A DNA stretch of 34,762 bases from Oscillospiraceae bacterium (GCA_017452605.1 JAFTMB010000068.1:1-34762); one strand, 5' to 3'; shown: positions 11,218-20,246, counted from the first letter of the stretch. Notes: generated by a model from the sequence alone, not told the origin. Made by a program: numbers and translations.

Positions 11218-12217
11218 CATGGAACGGATTGTCAGCGCCGAGCGGCTGGAAGATTTAATTGCGGTGTTTGGCTCTTTTGATGAGAATATCAAGCACATTG
11301 AAGAGGCTCTGGGAGTTAGTATTATCAACCGGGGCACAGAATTGAAAATTTCCGGCGATATCGAAGCCGCGGACAAGGCTGCCAGAACCTTGACAAGCCT
11401 TTTGAGCCTTGCCTCCAAGGGTGAAACCATTGATGAGCAGCGGGTGCGGTATCTGATTACCCTTGTGCAGGAAGGCAACGATGATCAGGTTGCCAAAATG
11501 GCCAAGGATGTGGTTTGCATCACCGCCAAGGGAAAGCCTATTAAAGCAAAAACCGTTGGTCAGCAGGATTATATGAAAGCCATTCAGAACAACACCATCA
11601 CCATTGGCGTAGGCCCTGCCGGTACGGGCAAGACCTATCTGGCGGTTGCCTCCGCTGTCGCAGCCTTCCGCGACCGCACAGTAAACCGCATTATTTTAAC
11701 AAGACCCGCCGTTGAGGCAGGGGAGCGGCTGGGCTTTTTGCCCGGCGACCTGCAAAACAAGGTTGACCCTTACCTGCGGCCGCTGTATGACGCGCTGTAT
11801 GACATGCTGGGAGCCGAAACCTTCCAGAAGTACCAGGAGCGTGGTTCTATCGAAGTTGCCCCCTTGGCCTACATGAGAGGCCGCACCCTGGACGATAGCT
11901 TCATTATTCTCGACGAAGCCCAAAACACCACCCGGGAGCAGATGAAAATGTTCCTTACCCGTTTGGGCTTCGGCTCAAAAGTTGTTATCACCGGCGATGT
12001 CACCCAGATCGACCTGCCGGATGATAAGGTATCCGGCCTTAAGGATGCGGTGCGTGTTCTTGCGGACATTAAAGACATCGCCATTTGTCAGTTAACATCG
12101 GCGGACGTGGTGCGTCACGCCCTTGTACAGCGCATCATCAACGCCTACGAAAAGGCTGAAAAGAAGACTAACCCCAACAAACCGGCAAATCAAAACCGGG
12201 AACAGAGGAAGAGATAA
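11207..12217 (+). CDS. phoH: PhoH-family ATPase (YbeZ type)
   Basis: A 336-aa protein with an N-terminal KH-like region and a C-terminal P-loop ATPase: Walker A GPAGTGKTYLA and Walker B FIILDEAQNTT. Members act with YbeY in ribosome and RNA metabolism. AGAGGAG at 11187-11193 supports the ATG at 11207; an in-frame TTG upstream is too close to that site, and an ATG four codons downstream is an alternative. It overlaps the end of yqfD and is followed one base later by ybeY. Confidence 0.93.
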   Translation: MGNSMERIVSAERLEDLIAVFGSFDENIKHIEEALGVSIINRGTELKISGDIEAADKAARTLTSLLSLASKGETIDEQRVRYLITLVQEGNDDQVAKMAKDVVCITAKGKPIKAKTVGQQDYMKAIQNNTITIGVGPAGTGKTYLAVASAVAAFRDRTVNRIILTRPAVEAGERLGFLPGDLQNKVDPYLRPLYDALYDMLGAETFQKYQERGSIEVAPLAYMRGRTLDDSFIILDEAQNTTREQMKMFLTRLGFGSKVVITGDVTQIDLPDDKVSGLKDAVRVLADIKDIAICQLTSADVVRHALVQRIINAYEKAEKKTNPNKPANQNREQRKR

Positions 12218-12218
12218 T

Positions 12219-12722
12219 ATGCTGAATCATAACATTCATATCACCTACGATATTTTCGCCCTGAAAAAGCCTTTTGTCAGCGCTATCATCAAGCGTTGCA
12301 TTGAAGCCGTTTTGGATGCAGAAAAGGTTAGCGTGCCCTGCGAAATCAATGTTTTGGTCACCAACGACAAGGGAATCCGTGCCATCAATAAGGCAAGCCG
12401 GAATATTGATAAAGCCACCGACGTTTTAAGCTTTCCCATGTTCCAGCTGACTCCCGGCGTACCGCCTACAGATTCAGATGAATTTATCGACATTGAAACC
12501 GGACTTTGCCCTCTGGGCGATATGTGCATCTCTTTGGAGCGGGCTATGACTCAGGCCAAGGATTTCGGTCACAGCAGCCGCCGGGAGGTTGGGTACTTAA
12601 CCATTCATTCCATGCTTCATTTGCTGGGCTATGACCATCTGGATGAGGATATTCAAAAGCTGCAAATGCGCCAGCGGGAGGAGACCATCGCCTCCACCAT
12701 TCCCGGAGTGGAAAAAAGATAA
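12219..12722 (+). CDS. ybeY: Endoribonuclease YbeY
   Basis: A 167-aa metalloprotein involved in 16S rRNA 3'-end maturation and ribosome quality control (family knowledge). The zinc-binding signature HSMLHLLGYDH is near residue 128-138, preceded by the TDVLSFP segment. The start at 12219 has AGAGGAAGAG upstream. In many Firmicutes dgkA and cdd lie between ybeY and era; here era follows after 18 bases. Confidence 0.95.
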   Translation: MLNHNIHITYDIFALKKPFVSAIIKRCIEAVLDAEKVSVPCEINVLVTNDKGIRAINKASRNIDKATDVLSFPMFQLTPGVPPTDSDEFIDIETGLCPLGDMCISLERAMTQAKDFGHSSRREVGYLTIHSMLHLLGYDHLDEDIQKLQMRQREETIASTIPGVEKR

Positions 12723-12740
12723 GAGATTAGGAGAAAACCC

Positions 12741-13628
12741 ATGAATACCAAAACCGCTATGATTACCATCGCCGGCAGACCCAATGTGGGTAAGTCTACT
12801 CTTACCAATTACCTTGTCGGCGAGAAGATTGCCATTGTTTCCAATCATCCCCAAACCACCCGCAACCGTATTTGCGGCATCGTGACCAAAGAGGACACCC
12901 AGTTCGTCTTCATTGACACCCCCGGCTACCACAAGGCAAGAACCAAGCTGGGCGATTACATGGTCAATGTGGCGAAAGAGTCTATTGCCGATGTGGATTT
13001 GACCATTCTGGTGGTGGAGCCCATCGCATCCATTGGGCCTCAGGAGGAGGGCCTTCTGGAACGAATTAAGGGCAGCAACTGCCCTGCAGTTCTGGCAATC
13101 AACAAAATCGACACTGTGGAAAAGGATAAGCTGCTGGAAGTGATTGCCCTTTACTCCCAGGCGGCAGATTTTGCGGCGATTATTCCCATTTCCGCCAGGA
13201 CCGGCGACGGCGTGGATTCCTTGCTGGAAACCTGCAAAGCCTATGCGGTGGAATCTCCGTTTTTGTTTCCTGAAGACGCCACAACTGACCAGTCTGAGCG
13301 TCAGGTGATGGCGGAAATCATTAGAGAAAAGCTTCTGTGGTGCCTGGAGCGGGAAATACCCCACGGCACTGCAGTGGAAATCACCAAGTTTTCCGAGCGG
13401 GACAGCGGCATCATCGACATTGACGCCACCATTTACTGCGAAAAAGCCAGCCATAAGGGAATCATCATCGGCAAGCAGGGTGCTATGCTGAAGAAGATTT
13501 CCACCATGGCAAGAAACGATTGCGAGCGCTTCATGGGCACTAAGGTGTATTTGACCACTTGGGTTAAGGTCAAGGAAAGATGGCGTGACAGCGACTTTTT
13601 AATTCGCAATTTCGGCTACAGCGAATAA
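12741..13628 (+). CDS. era: GTPase Era
   Basis: A 295-aa ribosome-assembly GTPase that binds the 3' end of 16S rRNA. G1 GRPNVGKST (about residues 12-20), G2 region QTTRNRI, G3 DTPG, G4 NKID and G5 SAR are all present, followed by a C-terminal KH domain (IIIGKQGAMLKKISTMAR). TTAGGAG precedes the ATG. Confidence 0.97.
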   Translation: MNTKTAMITIAGRPNVGKSTLTNYLVGEKIAIVSNHPQTTRNRICGIVTKEDTQFVFIDTPGYHKARTKLGDYMVNVAKESIADVDLTILVVEPIASIGPQEEGLLERIKGSNCPAVLAINKIDTVEKDKLLEVIALYSQAADFAAIIPISARTGDGVDSLLETCKAYAVESPFLFPEDATTDQSERQVMAEIIREKLLWCLEREIPHGTAVEITKFSERDSGIIDIDATIYCEKASHKGIIIGKQGAMLKKISTMARNDCERFMGTKVYLTTWVKVKERWRDSDFLIRNFGYSE

Positions 13629-13682
13629 TTACCAGCATGGACTTTCTTCTTTCTGCAAATCCTAGCAGGGGAGGGAAGAATC

Positions 13683-13826
13683 ATGGAAGCAAAGGATTAT
13701 TGGAATTTATTTTTGGAAACCGGCGCGCCGGAAGCGTATTTACTTTACAACCGGGCGCTTAAGATGGAGGCAAAGGGTGTATCTGAAGACACAAGGCCTT
13801 ATATTACGGGTTACGGATTACAATGA
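13683..13826 (+). CDS. yqzL: YqzL-family small protein
   Basis: A 47-aa gene between era and recO. The core YWNLFLETGAPEAYLLYNRA matches the YqzL pattern (W-x-x-F, TG, then AYLLY), and YqzL occupies the same place in Bacillus. GGGGAGGGAAG stands directly before the ATG. The 3' end overlaps the start of recO by 50 bases, which suggests coupled translation. Function unknown in the family. Confidence 0.8.
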   Translation: MEAKDYWNLFLETGAPEAYLLYNRALKMEAKGVSEDTRPYITGYGLQ

Positions 13827-14520
13827 CCGGGATGCTCTGGTCACAATGCTGACCCCGAACCATGGAAAGCTTACGGTAAAGGCTCGTTCCCTGCGGCGTA
13901 AAAACAGCCCCTTGTCAGCAACCTGTCAGCTGCTTGCTTACAGTGAGTTTACACTGTTTGAATACAAGGGAATGTACAGCGTCAATGAGGCGGAATCTGT
14001 GGAGCTGTTTACCGGTCTTCGCAAAGATATTTGCAAGCTTTCTCTGGGTACATATTTTGCCCAGGTAGCAGAGCTCATTTCTCAGGAGGATCTTTCCAAC
14101 CCTGAACTTTTAAGCCTGGTGCTGAACTGTCTGTTCGCACTTTCCAAAACCGACGAGCCGGAGCGGAAAATCAAAGCAGCATTTGAGCTGCGCTGCGCCT
14201 GCCTTGCAGGTTTTCAGCCGGATTTGGGTAACTGCTACGGCTGCGGCGCAGAGCAAGCGGATATGTTTGACTTGTCCGCCGGGCATTTAAGTTGCTTTTC
14301 CTGCCGGGCTGATGATGCTTCCGGCGTGAGAATGCCCATTAATCCGTCTATTTTAAATGCCATGCGTTACATTTGTACCTGCATGCCGAAAAAGCTGCTT
14401 AGCTTTCAGTTGGGAGATGAGAATCTTCTGAAACTTTCCGACATTACGGAAGGCTATCTTCTTACTCAGCTGGAACGCGGTTTTTCTACTCTCGATTTTT
14501 ACAAATCACTGATGATATAG
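13777..14520 (+). CDS. recO: DNA repair protein RecO
   Basis: A 247-aa recombination mediator that works with RecR to load RecA on SSB-coated DNA. N-terminal OB fold (KTQGLILRVTDYNDRDALV) and a four-Cys zinc element (CYGCG and CFSC, about residues 150-172). The start is GTG at 13777, set by GGAGG 7 bases upstream, inside yqzL. mutS2 follows after 9 bases. Confidence 0.94.
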   Translation: MYLKTQGLILRVTDYNDRDALVTMLTPNHGKLTVKARSLRRKNSPLSATCQLLAYSEFTLFEYKGMYSVNEAESVELFTGLRKDICKLSLGTYFAQVAELISQEDLSNPELLSLVLNCLFALSKTDEPERKIKAAFELRCACLAGFQPDLGNCYGCGAEQADMFDLSAGHLSCFSCRADDASGVRMPINPSILNAMRYICTCMPKKLLSFQLGDENLLKLSDITEGYLLTQLERGFSTLDFYKSLMI

Positions 14521-14529
14521 GAGCAAATC

Positions 14530-16905
14530 ATGTCTGAATTAACAGATAAATCTCTAAAAAAATTGGAGCTGGATAAGGTTTTACAGCTGCTATCCCATTG
14601 CGCAGGAAGTGCCGAGGGTAAGCTTGCCTGCGAGAATCTTCGTCCTGTATCTGATTTGGAGGAAGTCAATATTTTACTGGAGCAGACCACTGCCGCATCT
14701 GATCTTTGCACAAGAAAGGGTAACCCTTCCTTTGCCGGAGTTCGGGATGTTTCCCCATCCCTGGAACGGGCAGATATGGGCGGAAGCCTGCAGCCAACGG
14801 AGCTGCTGCAAATTGCTGGGGTGTTAAGATGCGCCAGAAACATCAAAAGCTACACGGATGAAGAGGAAAAAAAGACTCTTTTAGACCCTCTTTTTCAGGC
14901 GCTGACTCCCAATAAATATTTAGAAGATAAAATCAGCAACACTATTTTATCCGAGGAGGAAATTGCCGATTCTGCCAGCCCGGAGCTTTCCGATATTCGC
15001 CGGCATATTCGCATCCAATCCGGAAAAATCAAGGACAGCCTTCAAAAAATCATTTCTTCTCCTGCTTACGCCAAATTCCTGCGAGATCCCATTATTACAA
15101 TTCGGCAGGGAAGATATGTTGTCCCGGTGAAAAGCGAGCACAAGGCGGATGTGCCGGGACTTGTTCACGATGTGTCCTCCACCGGTTCTACTTATTTTGT
15201 AGAGCCTATGTCCGCAGTCAATGCCAACAACGCCCTGCGGGAGCTGGAACTGCGGGAAAAGAAAGAGATTGAACGGATTTTGGCGGAACTCAGCGCGGAA
15301 GTGGCCAGTCACAGAGAAAATATTTCCCTGAATGTAAAGCTGCTGATCCAGCTGGATGTGATTTTCGCCAAGGCAAAGCTGGGTTATTCCATGCGGGCCT
15401 GGGCGCCGGAAATGAACGATCAGGGCGTTGTGGAGCTGCGAAAGGCAAGACATCCCTTGATTGATCCCAATAAGGTCGTGCCGATTTCCTTGCGCCTTGG
15501 CACGGATTTTGATTCCATGATTATCACCGGCCCCAACACCGGCGGCAAAACCGTTACCTTAAAAACCATCGGCCTGTTGACTCTAATGGCCCAGTGCGGT
15601 CTTCACGTGCCTGCCGGTGACGGAAGCAAGCTTTCCACCTTTGATGCCATTTTGGCAGACATTGGCGACGAGCAATCTATCACTCAGAGCCTTTCCACCT
15701 TTTCCAGCCACATGAAAACCATTGTGGATGTGGTCGCTCAGTGCGACGACAGAACTTTGGTCTTATTTGACGAACTGGGCGCAGGCACTGACCCTGCCGA
15801 GGGCGCGGCCCTTGCCATCGCCTTAATCGAATTCTGCAGAAAAATGGGCAGCCGGGTGGTGGCGACCACCCACTACGCTGAGCTGAAAATGTACGCCATG
15901 CGCACATCAGGCGTCATCAACGCCTCCTGCGAATTCAATGTGGAAACCCTGCAGCCGACCTACAAGCTGCTGATTGGTATCCCCGGCAAATCCAACGCCT
16001 TTGCCATTTCCCGCCGTCTTGGCCTTTCTGAGGACATTCTGAAGGAAGCAGCGGACTTGGTCGGCAAGAACGATAAGGATTTTGAAGATGTCCTTTCCCA
16101 GCTGGAGCAGCAGCGCCAGCAAATGGAGCTTGCCCGGTTAGAAGCAGAGAAGCTCCGCAGGGAAACGGAAAACATCCGTAAGCAGAGCGAAGAATATAAC
16201 CTTCAGCTGCAAAAGGAAAAGGAAAAGGCCATGGAGCTAGCTCGGCAGGAAGCCAAGGCCATCATCGAAGAAGCAAGAGCCGCCGCCAATATCGCTTCGG
16301 AAGAGCTGAAGCAGCTGCGTAAGGAACTGACGGAAAGCTCTGACATTGTCGGCTTCAATCAGCGCCAAACCGATGTTCGCCGGGCCTTAAACGAGGCAGA
16401 GGGCAAGCTGCGCGCTGCAACCCCCGAAAAGGTTCGGGTTCAACCCAAGCGGGAAGTGATGGTTGGCGATACCGTGGAGCTTTTGAAGCTTGGTACAAAA
16501 GCCAATGTTCTGGCAATCCAAAAGGACGGCACCTATCTTCTGCAAGCAGGCATTCTCAAAATGTCCGCCAAGCCCGATGAAGTGTATCTTTTGGAGCAGG
16601 AAGATCCCTACAAGACAAAAGGCCGCCCCAAGCATTCCGGCCGCCAAATGCAAACTGCCGCCATGTCTTCGGAAGTTGACCTGCGGGGTATGGACACGGT
16701 AGAGGCCATTTGCGCTCTTGGGTTGTACCTTGACAGCGCCATGCGCTCCAATTTGCCCAATGTACGAATCATCCACGGAAAGGGCACCGGCGCCCTCCGG
16801 ACAGCCGTTCATCAGGAGCTTCGAAAGAACAAATTTATCAAGACATTCCGCCTTGGTGTGTACGGCGAAGGGGAAGATGGTGTCACAATCGCCGAATTCC
16901 GATAA
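14530..16905 (+). CDS. mutS2: MutS2 endonuclease / ribosome-rescue ATPase
   Basis: A 791-aa MutS2. Core and clamp helices, then Walker A GPNTGGKT near residue 333, Walker B LVLFDELGAGTDP, a long Glu/Arg/Lys coiled coil (about residues 510-640), and a C-terminal Smr nuclease domain (EVDLRGMDTVEA, then IIHGKGTGALR). MutS2 lacks the mismatch-reading domain of MutS; in Firmicutes it is linked to suppression of recombination and to splitting collided ribosomes. A GGAGCAA site precedes the ATG. Confidence 0.95.
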   Translation: MSELTDKSLKKLELDKVLQLLSHCAGSAEGKLACENLRPVSDLEEVNILLEQTTAASDLCTRKGNPSFAGVRDVSPSLERADMGGSLQPTELLQIAGVLRCARNIKSYTDEEEKKTLLDPLFQALTPNKYLEDKISNTILSEEEIADSASPELSDIRRHIRIQSGKIKDSLQKIISSPAYAKFLRDPIITIRQGRYVVPVKSEHKADVPGLVHDVSSTGSTYFVEPMSAVNANNALRELELREKKEIERILAELSAEVASHRENISLNVKLLIQLDVIFAKAKLGYSMRAWAPEMNDQGVVELRKARHPLIDPNKVVPISLRLGTDFDSMIITGPNTGGKTVTLKTIGLLTLMAQCGLHVPAGDGSKLSTFDAILADIGDEQSITQSLSTFSSHMKTIVDVVAQCDDRTLVLFDELGAGTDPAEGAALAIALIEFCRKMGSRVVATTHYAELKMYAMRTSGVINASCEFNVETLQPTYKLLIGIPGKSNAFAISRRLGLSEDILKEAADLVGKNDKDFEDVLSQLEQQRQQMELARLEAEKLRRETENIRKQSEEYNLQLQKEKEKAMELARQEAKAIIEEARAAANIASEELKQLRKELTESSDIVGFNQRQTDVRRALNEAEGKLRAATPEKVRVQPKREVMVGDTVELLKLGTKANVLAIQKDGTYLLQAGILKMSAKPDEVYLLEQEDPYKTKGRPKHSGRQMQTAAMSSEVDLRGMDTVEAICALGLYLDSAMRSNLPNVRIIHGKGTGALRTAVHQELRKNKFIKTFRLGVYGEGEDGVTIAEFR

Positions 16906-16953
16906 ATTTTATCACCCGTTCTTTATGAAATGCGGAGAATATACGGAATCGGG

Positions 16954-16981
16954 TTGACTTTTCTGTATATTTTGCTATCAT
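16954..16981 (+). promoter_or_regulatory. Sigma-A promoter of the HPr-like gene
   Basis: TTGACT (16954-16959), a 16-base spacer and TATCAT (16976-16981); each hexamer differs from consensus at one position. It lies 50 bases downstream of the mutS2 stop and starts a new transcript. Confidence 0.75.
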
Positions 16982-16993
16982 AGTATCAGCAAT

Positions 16994-17030
16994 GTTCGTC
17001 CTGAATGGACGAACGATAAGGAGTGTTCGT
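16994..17030 (+). promoter_or_regulatory. Leader with two mutually exclusive hairpins
   Basis: A perfect 8-bp stem-loop (16994-17001 with 17007-17014, loop TGAAT) stands just before the ribosome site AAGGAG. The right arm can instead pair over 6 bp with GTTCGT at 17025-17030, which would put the ribosome site in the loop. The two structures exclude each other. Regulation is inferred only from this geometry. Confidence 0.4.
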
Positions 17031-17033
17031 GTC

Positions 17034-17294
17034 ATGTTTGAAAAGGAAGTCCTCGTTAGCTGCGAATCCGGCCTGCACAACCGTCAGGCTACATACTTTG
17101 TGCAGAAAGCAAATGAGTTTGAATGCAGCATTTGGATTGAATCCGGCAATCGAAAAATGAACGCCAAAAGTCTTCTTGGTATTATGTCCTTGGGTATTGT
17201 GACCGGTACTACCGTTACTTTGTCCGCCACCGGCGCTGATGCCGAGGCAGCTGTAGCCGCTTTGGAAGCATTGCTTCAGCGGGATGTCTATTGA
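17034..17294 (+). CDS. HPr-family phosphocarrier protein
   Basis: An 86-aa HPr fold. His15 (the PEP-phosphorylated residue) and Arg17 are kept in GLHNRQAT, and Ser46 (the HPr-kinase site) in MNAKSLLGIMSLG. The usual active-site segment is GLHARPAT, so Pro18 is replaced by Gln and residue 16 is Asn. It could still accept phosphate at His15, or act mainly as a Ser46-phosphorylated regulator like Crh, which has lost His15. No ptsI lies next to it. It has its own promoter, leader hairpin and terminator, so it is a one-gene transcript. Confidence 0.85.
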   Translation: MFEKEVLVSCESGLHNRQATYFVQKANEFECSIWIESGNRKMNAKSLLGIMSLGIVTGTTVTLSATGADAEAAVAALEALLQRDVY

Positions 17295-17312
17295 TTGTAT
17301 GTTTTTGGCAAA

Positions 17313-17354
17313 CCGCCTCAATGCACCTTGTATCGCATTGAGGCGGCTTTTTTT
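17313..17354 (+). terminator. Terminator of the HPr-like gene
   Basis: A perfect 12-bp stem (17313-17324 with 17335-17346), then C and seven T. The T-run abuts the GGAGAT ribosome site of uvrC, so readthrough or a promoter inside this structure must feed uvrC. Confidence 0.92.
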
Positions 17355-17363
17355 GGAGATAGT

Positions 17364-19184
17364 ATGAACTTTGACGAATTAAAGCAAAAAGCCTTATCTT
17401 TACCTTACGAACCCGGTGTGTATCTTATGAAGGATCAGACTGATAAGGTTATCTATGTAGGTAAGGCGAAAAAACTGAAAAACCGGGTTAGCCAGTATTT
17501 TCAGGATACCGGCTCCCACACACCTAAGACTAGGATGATGGTATCCAAAATTCATCATTTTGATGTGATTGTGGCAGCATCGGAGTTTGAGGCCCTGGTT
17601 TTGGAATGCAGTCTGATCAAGCGCCACATGCCCAAATATAATATTCTGCTGAAAGACGATAAGGGCTATCCCTACATTCGGCTGAATATGAAGGACGCCT
17701 ACCCCAAGTTGAGCTTGGCTAGCAAACTCAGTAATGACGGCGCGCTGTATTTCGGCCCTTACGGCAGCCGCGGCGTGACCAATTCCTTAATTGACGCCAT
17801 TGAGCGCACCTTTCGGCTGCCCACCTGCGCAAAGAACTTTCCCCGGGATGTGGGGAAGGGAAGACCCTGCCTGAATTATCACATGAATCAGTGCGGCGGC
17901 TGGTGCCAGGAGGGGAAAACACAGCAGGAATTCAAGGCGATTATGGAGCAGGTTCGCTCGGTGCTTGGGGGCGATTACAAGGCTGTTGCCCAGGATATTC
18001 GCGCACAAATGCTTGCTGCATCGGATAATTTGGACTTTGAACTTGCCGCCCGGCTGCGGGACAGATTTAATGCCGTTACTTCTCTTGGGCAAAAGCAGCT
18101 GGTTACTGCCGGAAATCTTGCCGATACCGATGTCATCGGCTACGGCGAAACGGAAACGAAAGCCTGCTTTGCCATTTTGCATTTCCGCAACGGAAATCTA
18201 TTGGACAAGGAATACGAAATTCTTTCCATTCCCGATGATAAGCAGGCGGCTGTTGCAAGCCTTACCAAACAGTACTATTTAAGCCGCGGTCTTGCGCCCA
18301 AACGGATTTTAATGGGAATGGACATGGAAGACCGGGAGCTGTTTGCCCGTTTGCTTACAGAGCAATCCGGCAGAAATACGAAAATTCTCATCCCTCAGCG
18401 GGGTGAAAATGTCCGCCTTGTGGAGCTGGCGAACAAAAACGCCTACGAGGAAGCCCAGCGTGTTACCGGAAAAGAAGAAAAAACCTCCGGCGCGCTGTCA
18501 CTTCTGGGAAAAATGCTTTCCATGGAGCCGCCGGGAAGAATTGAGTCCTACGACATTTCCAACATTTCCGGCACGGATATTGTCGCCAGCATGGTGGTTT
18601 TCAAAGACGGAAAGCCTCATAAAAGCGATTACAAGAAATTTAAGCTGGAAGGCATGGACGGGCAGGATGATTACGGCTCTATGCGCCAGGTTTTGCAGCG
18701 GAGATTTCTCCATTATAAGGCCCAGGATAAGGGATTTTCCGAAAAGCCGGATCTGCTTCTCATTGACGGCGGTGTAAATCACGCCAACGTGGCTGTAGAG
18801 GTCTTAAAAGAGCTGGAACTTGACTTTCCCGTGTTTGGCATGGTCAAGGACGACCGCCACCGTACACGGGCGCTGGTGACCCCTCAGGCCCAGGAGATTT
18901 CCATTGACACTAATCCTTATGTGTTCTCACTGATTGGCAACATTCAGGAAGAAACACACCGCTTTGCCATCACTTACCACAGAAAGCTAAGAACAAAACG
19001 GCTTAGGTATTCTCAGCTGGACGAAATCACCGGAATCGGCCCGAAAAGAAAACAGGACTTATTAAAGACCTTTGGCTCAATTTCCGCCATTTCCGGCGCA
19101 TCCATTGAGGAACTGGAGCGGATTCTTCCAAGAGATGCAGCAGCATCAGTCTATCATTATTTTCACACAGAGGGGAAGAAATAA
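17364..19184 (+). CDS. uvrC: Excinuclease ABC subunit UvrC
   Basis: A 606-aa nuclease that makes both incisions in nucleotide excision repair with UvrA and UvrB. N-terminal GIY-YIG domain (PGVYLMKDQTDKVIYVGKAK, about residues 18-37), a Cys cluster near 140-155, a UvrB-binding UVR motif (FELAARLRDRF), an RNase-H-like second nuclease domain (ESYDISNISGTDIVASMVVF) and C-terminal helix-hairpin-helix repeats. The ATG at 17364 is chosen because GGAGAT lies 6 bases upstream and the GIY-YIG domain starts right after; a longer frame would cross the terminator. I saw no LexA box upstream. Confidence 0.96.
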   Translation: MNFDELKQKALSLPYEPGVYLMKDQTDKVIYVGKAKKLKNRVSQYFQDTGSHTPKTRMMVSKIHHFDVIVAASEFEALVLECSLIKRHMPKYNILLKDDKGYPYIRLNMKDAYPKLSLASKLSNDGALYFGPYGSRGVTNSLIDAIERTFRLPTCAKNFPRDVGKGRPCLNYHMNQCGGWCQEGKTQQEFKAIMEQVRSVLGGDYKAVAQDIRAQMLAASDNLDFELAARLRDRFNAVTSLGQKQLVTAGNLADTDVIGYGETETKACFAILHFRNGNLLDKEYEILSIPDDKQAAVASLTKQYYLSRGLAPKRILMGMDMEDRELFARLLTEQSGRNTKILIPQRGENVRLVELANKNAYEEAQRVTGKEEKTSGALSLLGKMLSMEPPGRIESYDISNISGTDIVASMVVFKDGKPHKSDYKKFKLEGMDGQDDYGSMRQVLQRRFLHYKAQDKGFSEKPDLLLIDGGVNHANVAVEVLKELELDFPVFGMVKDDRHRTRALVTPQAQEISIDTNPYVFSLIGNIQEETHRFAITYHRKLRTKRLRYSQLDEITGIGPKRKQDLLKTFGSISAISGASIEELERILPRDAAASVYHYFHTEGKK

Positions 19185-19186
19185 CT

Positions 19187-19735
19187 ATGCGGGTAATCAC
19201 CGGCAAAGCAAAAGGTGTGGTTTTGAAAACACCGGAGGGTCTGCAAACAAGGCCCACCAGCGACAGGGTTAAAGAGGCTCTTTTTAGCATTTTACAGTTT
19301 GACATTCCCGGAACAAGGGTGTTGGATTTGTTTGGCGGAACCGGGCAGCTGGGAATTGAAGCTATCAGCCGGGGAGCCAACGCAGCTGTATTTGTGGACG
19401 CATCCGATAAAGCCTGCAAGCTGATTCAGGAGAACCTGCGCCGCTGCAAAATGGAGCAGCAGGGGAGTGTTGTCCGCTGTGATTATATGGAATATTTGTC
19501 AAAATGCCGGGATCGGTTTGATATTGTGCTGTTAGATCCCCCTTATGCAGAAGTTTTTCTGGAAAATTCGCTAAAAAAGCTATCGGAAATTGACATTTTG
19601 AAATCTGGTGGTATAATAGTGGCGGAACGCCCTGTAGAAAAGGAACTTTCTCTTACTTTACCGGGCTTTCAGCGATCAAAAGATTATAAATACGGTAAAA
19701 CGCTTATTACTCTTTACCGGAAAGATCAGGATTGA
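19187..19735 (+). CDS. rsmD: 16S rRNA (guanine-966 N2)-methyltransferase RsmD
   Basis: A 182-aa SAM-dependent methyltransferase of small ribosomal subunit RNA. MRVITGKAKGVVLKTPEG, then TRPTSDRVKEALFSIL, motif I VLDLFGGTGQLGIEA and catalytic DPPY are all family signatures. It begins 2 bases after uvrC and is followed 10 bases later by coaD, the common rsmD-coaD pair. Confidence 0.95.
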   Translation: MRVITGKAKGVVLKTPEGLQTRPTSDRVKEALFSILQFDIPGTRVLDLFGGTGQLGIEAISRGANAAVFVDASDKACKLIQENLRRCKMEQQGSVVRCDYMEYLSKCRDRFDIVLLDPPYAEVFLENSLKKLSEIDILKSGGIIVAERPVEKELSLTLPGFQRSKDYKYGKTLITLYRKDQD

Positions 19736-19745
19736 GGGGAAGAAA

Positions 19746-20246
19746 TTGAAGGTTGCCATATATCCGGGCAGCTTTGACCCGGTCACCAGCGGACATTTGA
19801 ATATTATCCGCCGCGCCGCCAATATTTTTGATAAACTACTGGTGTGTGTTATGGTCAACGCCGGGAAAAACCCAATGTTTACCTTGGAAGAGCGTGTGGA
19901 GTTTATTCGCAGAGTCACTTCCGACATTCCCAATGTGGAAGTTGACAGCTCCAACGAATTGCTTGCTGAATACGCCAAGCGAAAGGGAAGCTGTGTGATT
20001 GTGAAAGGTCTTCGGGCCGGCTCGGACTTTGAAAATGAGTTCCAAATGGCGCTGATCAATCACAAGATAAACCCAAATCTTGACACCATGTTTCTTACCG
20101 CCGAGCATCAGTATATGTACCTGAGCTCCAGCACAGTGAAAGAGCTGGGTAGTTACAATGTAGATCTGTCCGATTTTCTGCCAGAGCAGATCATCCCGGA
20201 CTTTCAAGAACGCATATCTACCATTCAAGGAGGAAATAGAAAATGA
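19746..20246 (+). CDS. coaD: Phosphopantetheine adenylyltransferase CoaD
   Basis: A 166-aa enzyme that makes dephospho-CoA from 4'-phosphopantetheine and ATP. Nucleotidyltransferase motif GSFDPVTSGHLNII with the catalytic His near residue 17, and the SSSTVKEL motif near residue 128. Start is TTG, supported by GAGGGGAAG just upstream. The stop overlaps the next start (ATGA). Confidence 0.95.
   Translation: MKVAIYPGSFDPVTSGHLNIIRRAANIFDKLLVCVMVNAGKNPMFTLEERVEFIRRVTSDIPNVEVDSSNELLAEYAKRKGSCVIVKGLRAGSDFENEFQMALINHKINPNLDTMFLTAEHQYMYLSSSTVKELGSYNVDLSDFLPEQIIPDFQERISTIQGGNRK

Noticed and set aside
16994..17030. LexA box before uvrC/HPr
   Set aside because: GAAC and GTTC parts occur but with spacings of 10 or in the reverse order; explained better as RNA hairpins.
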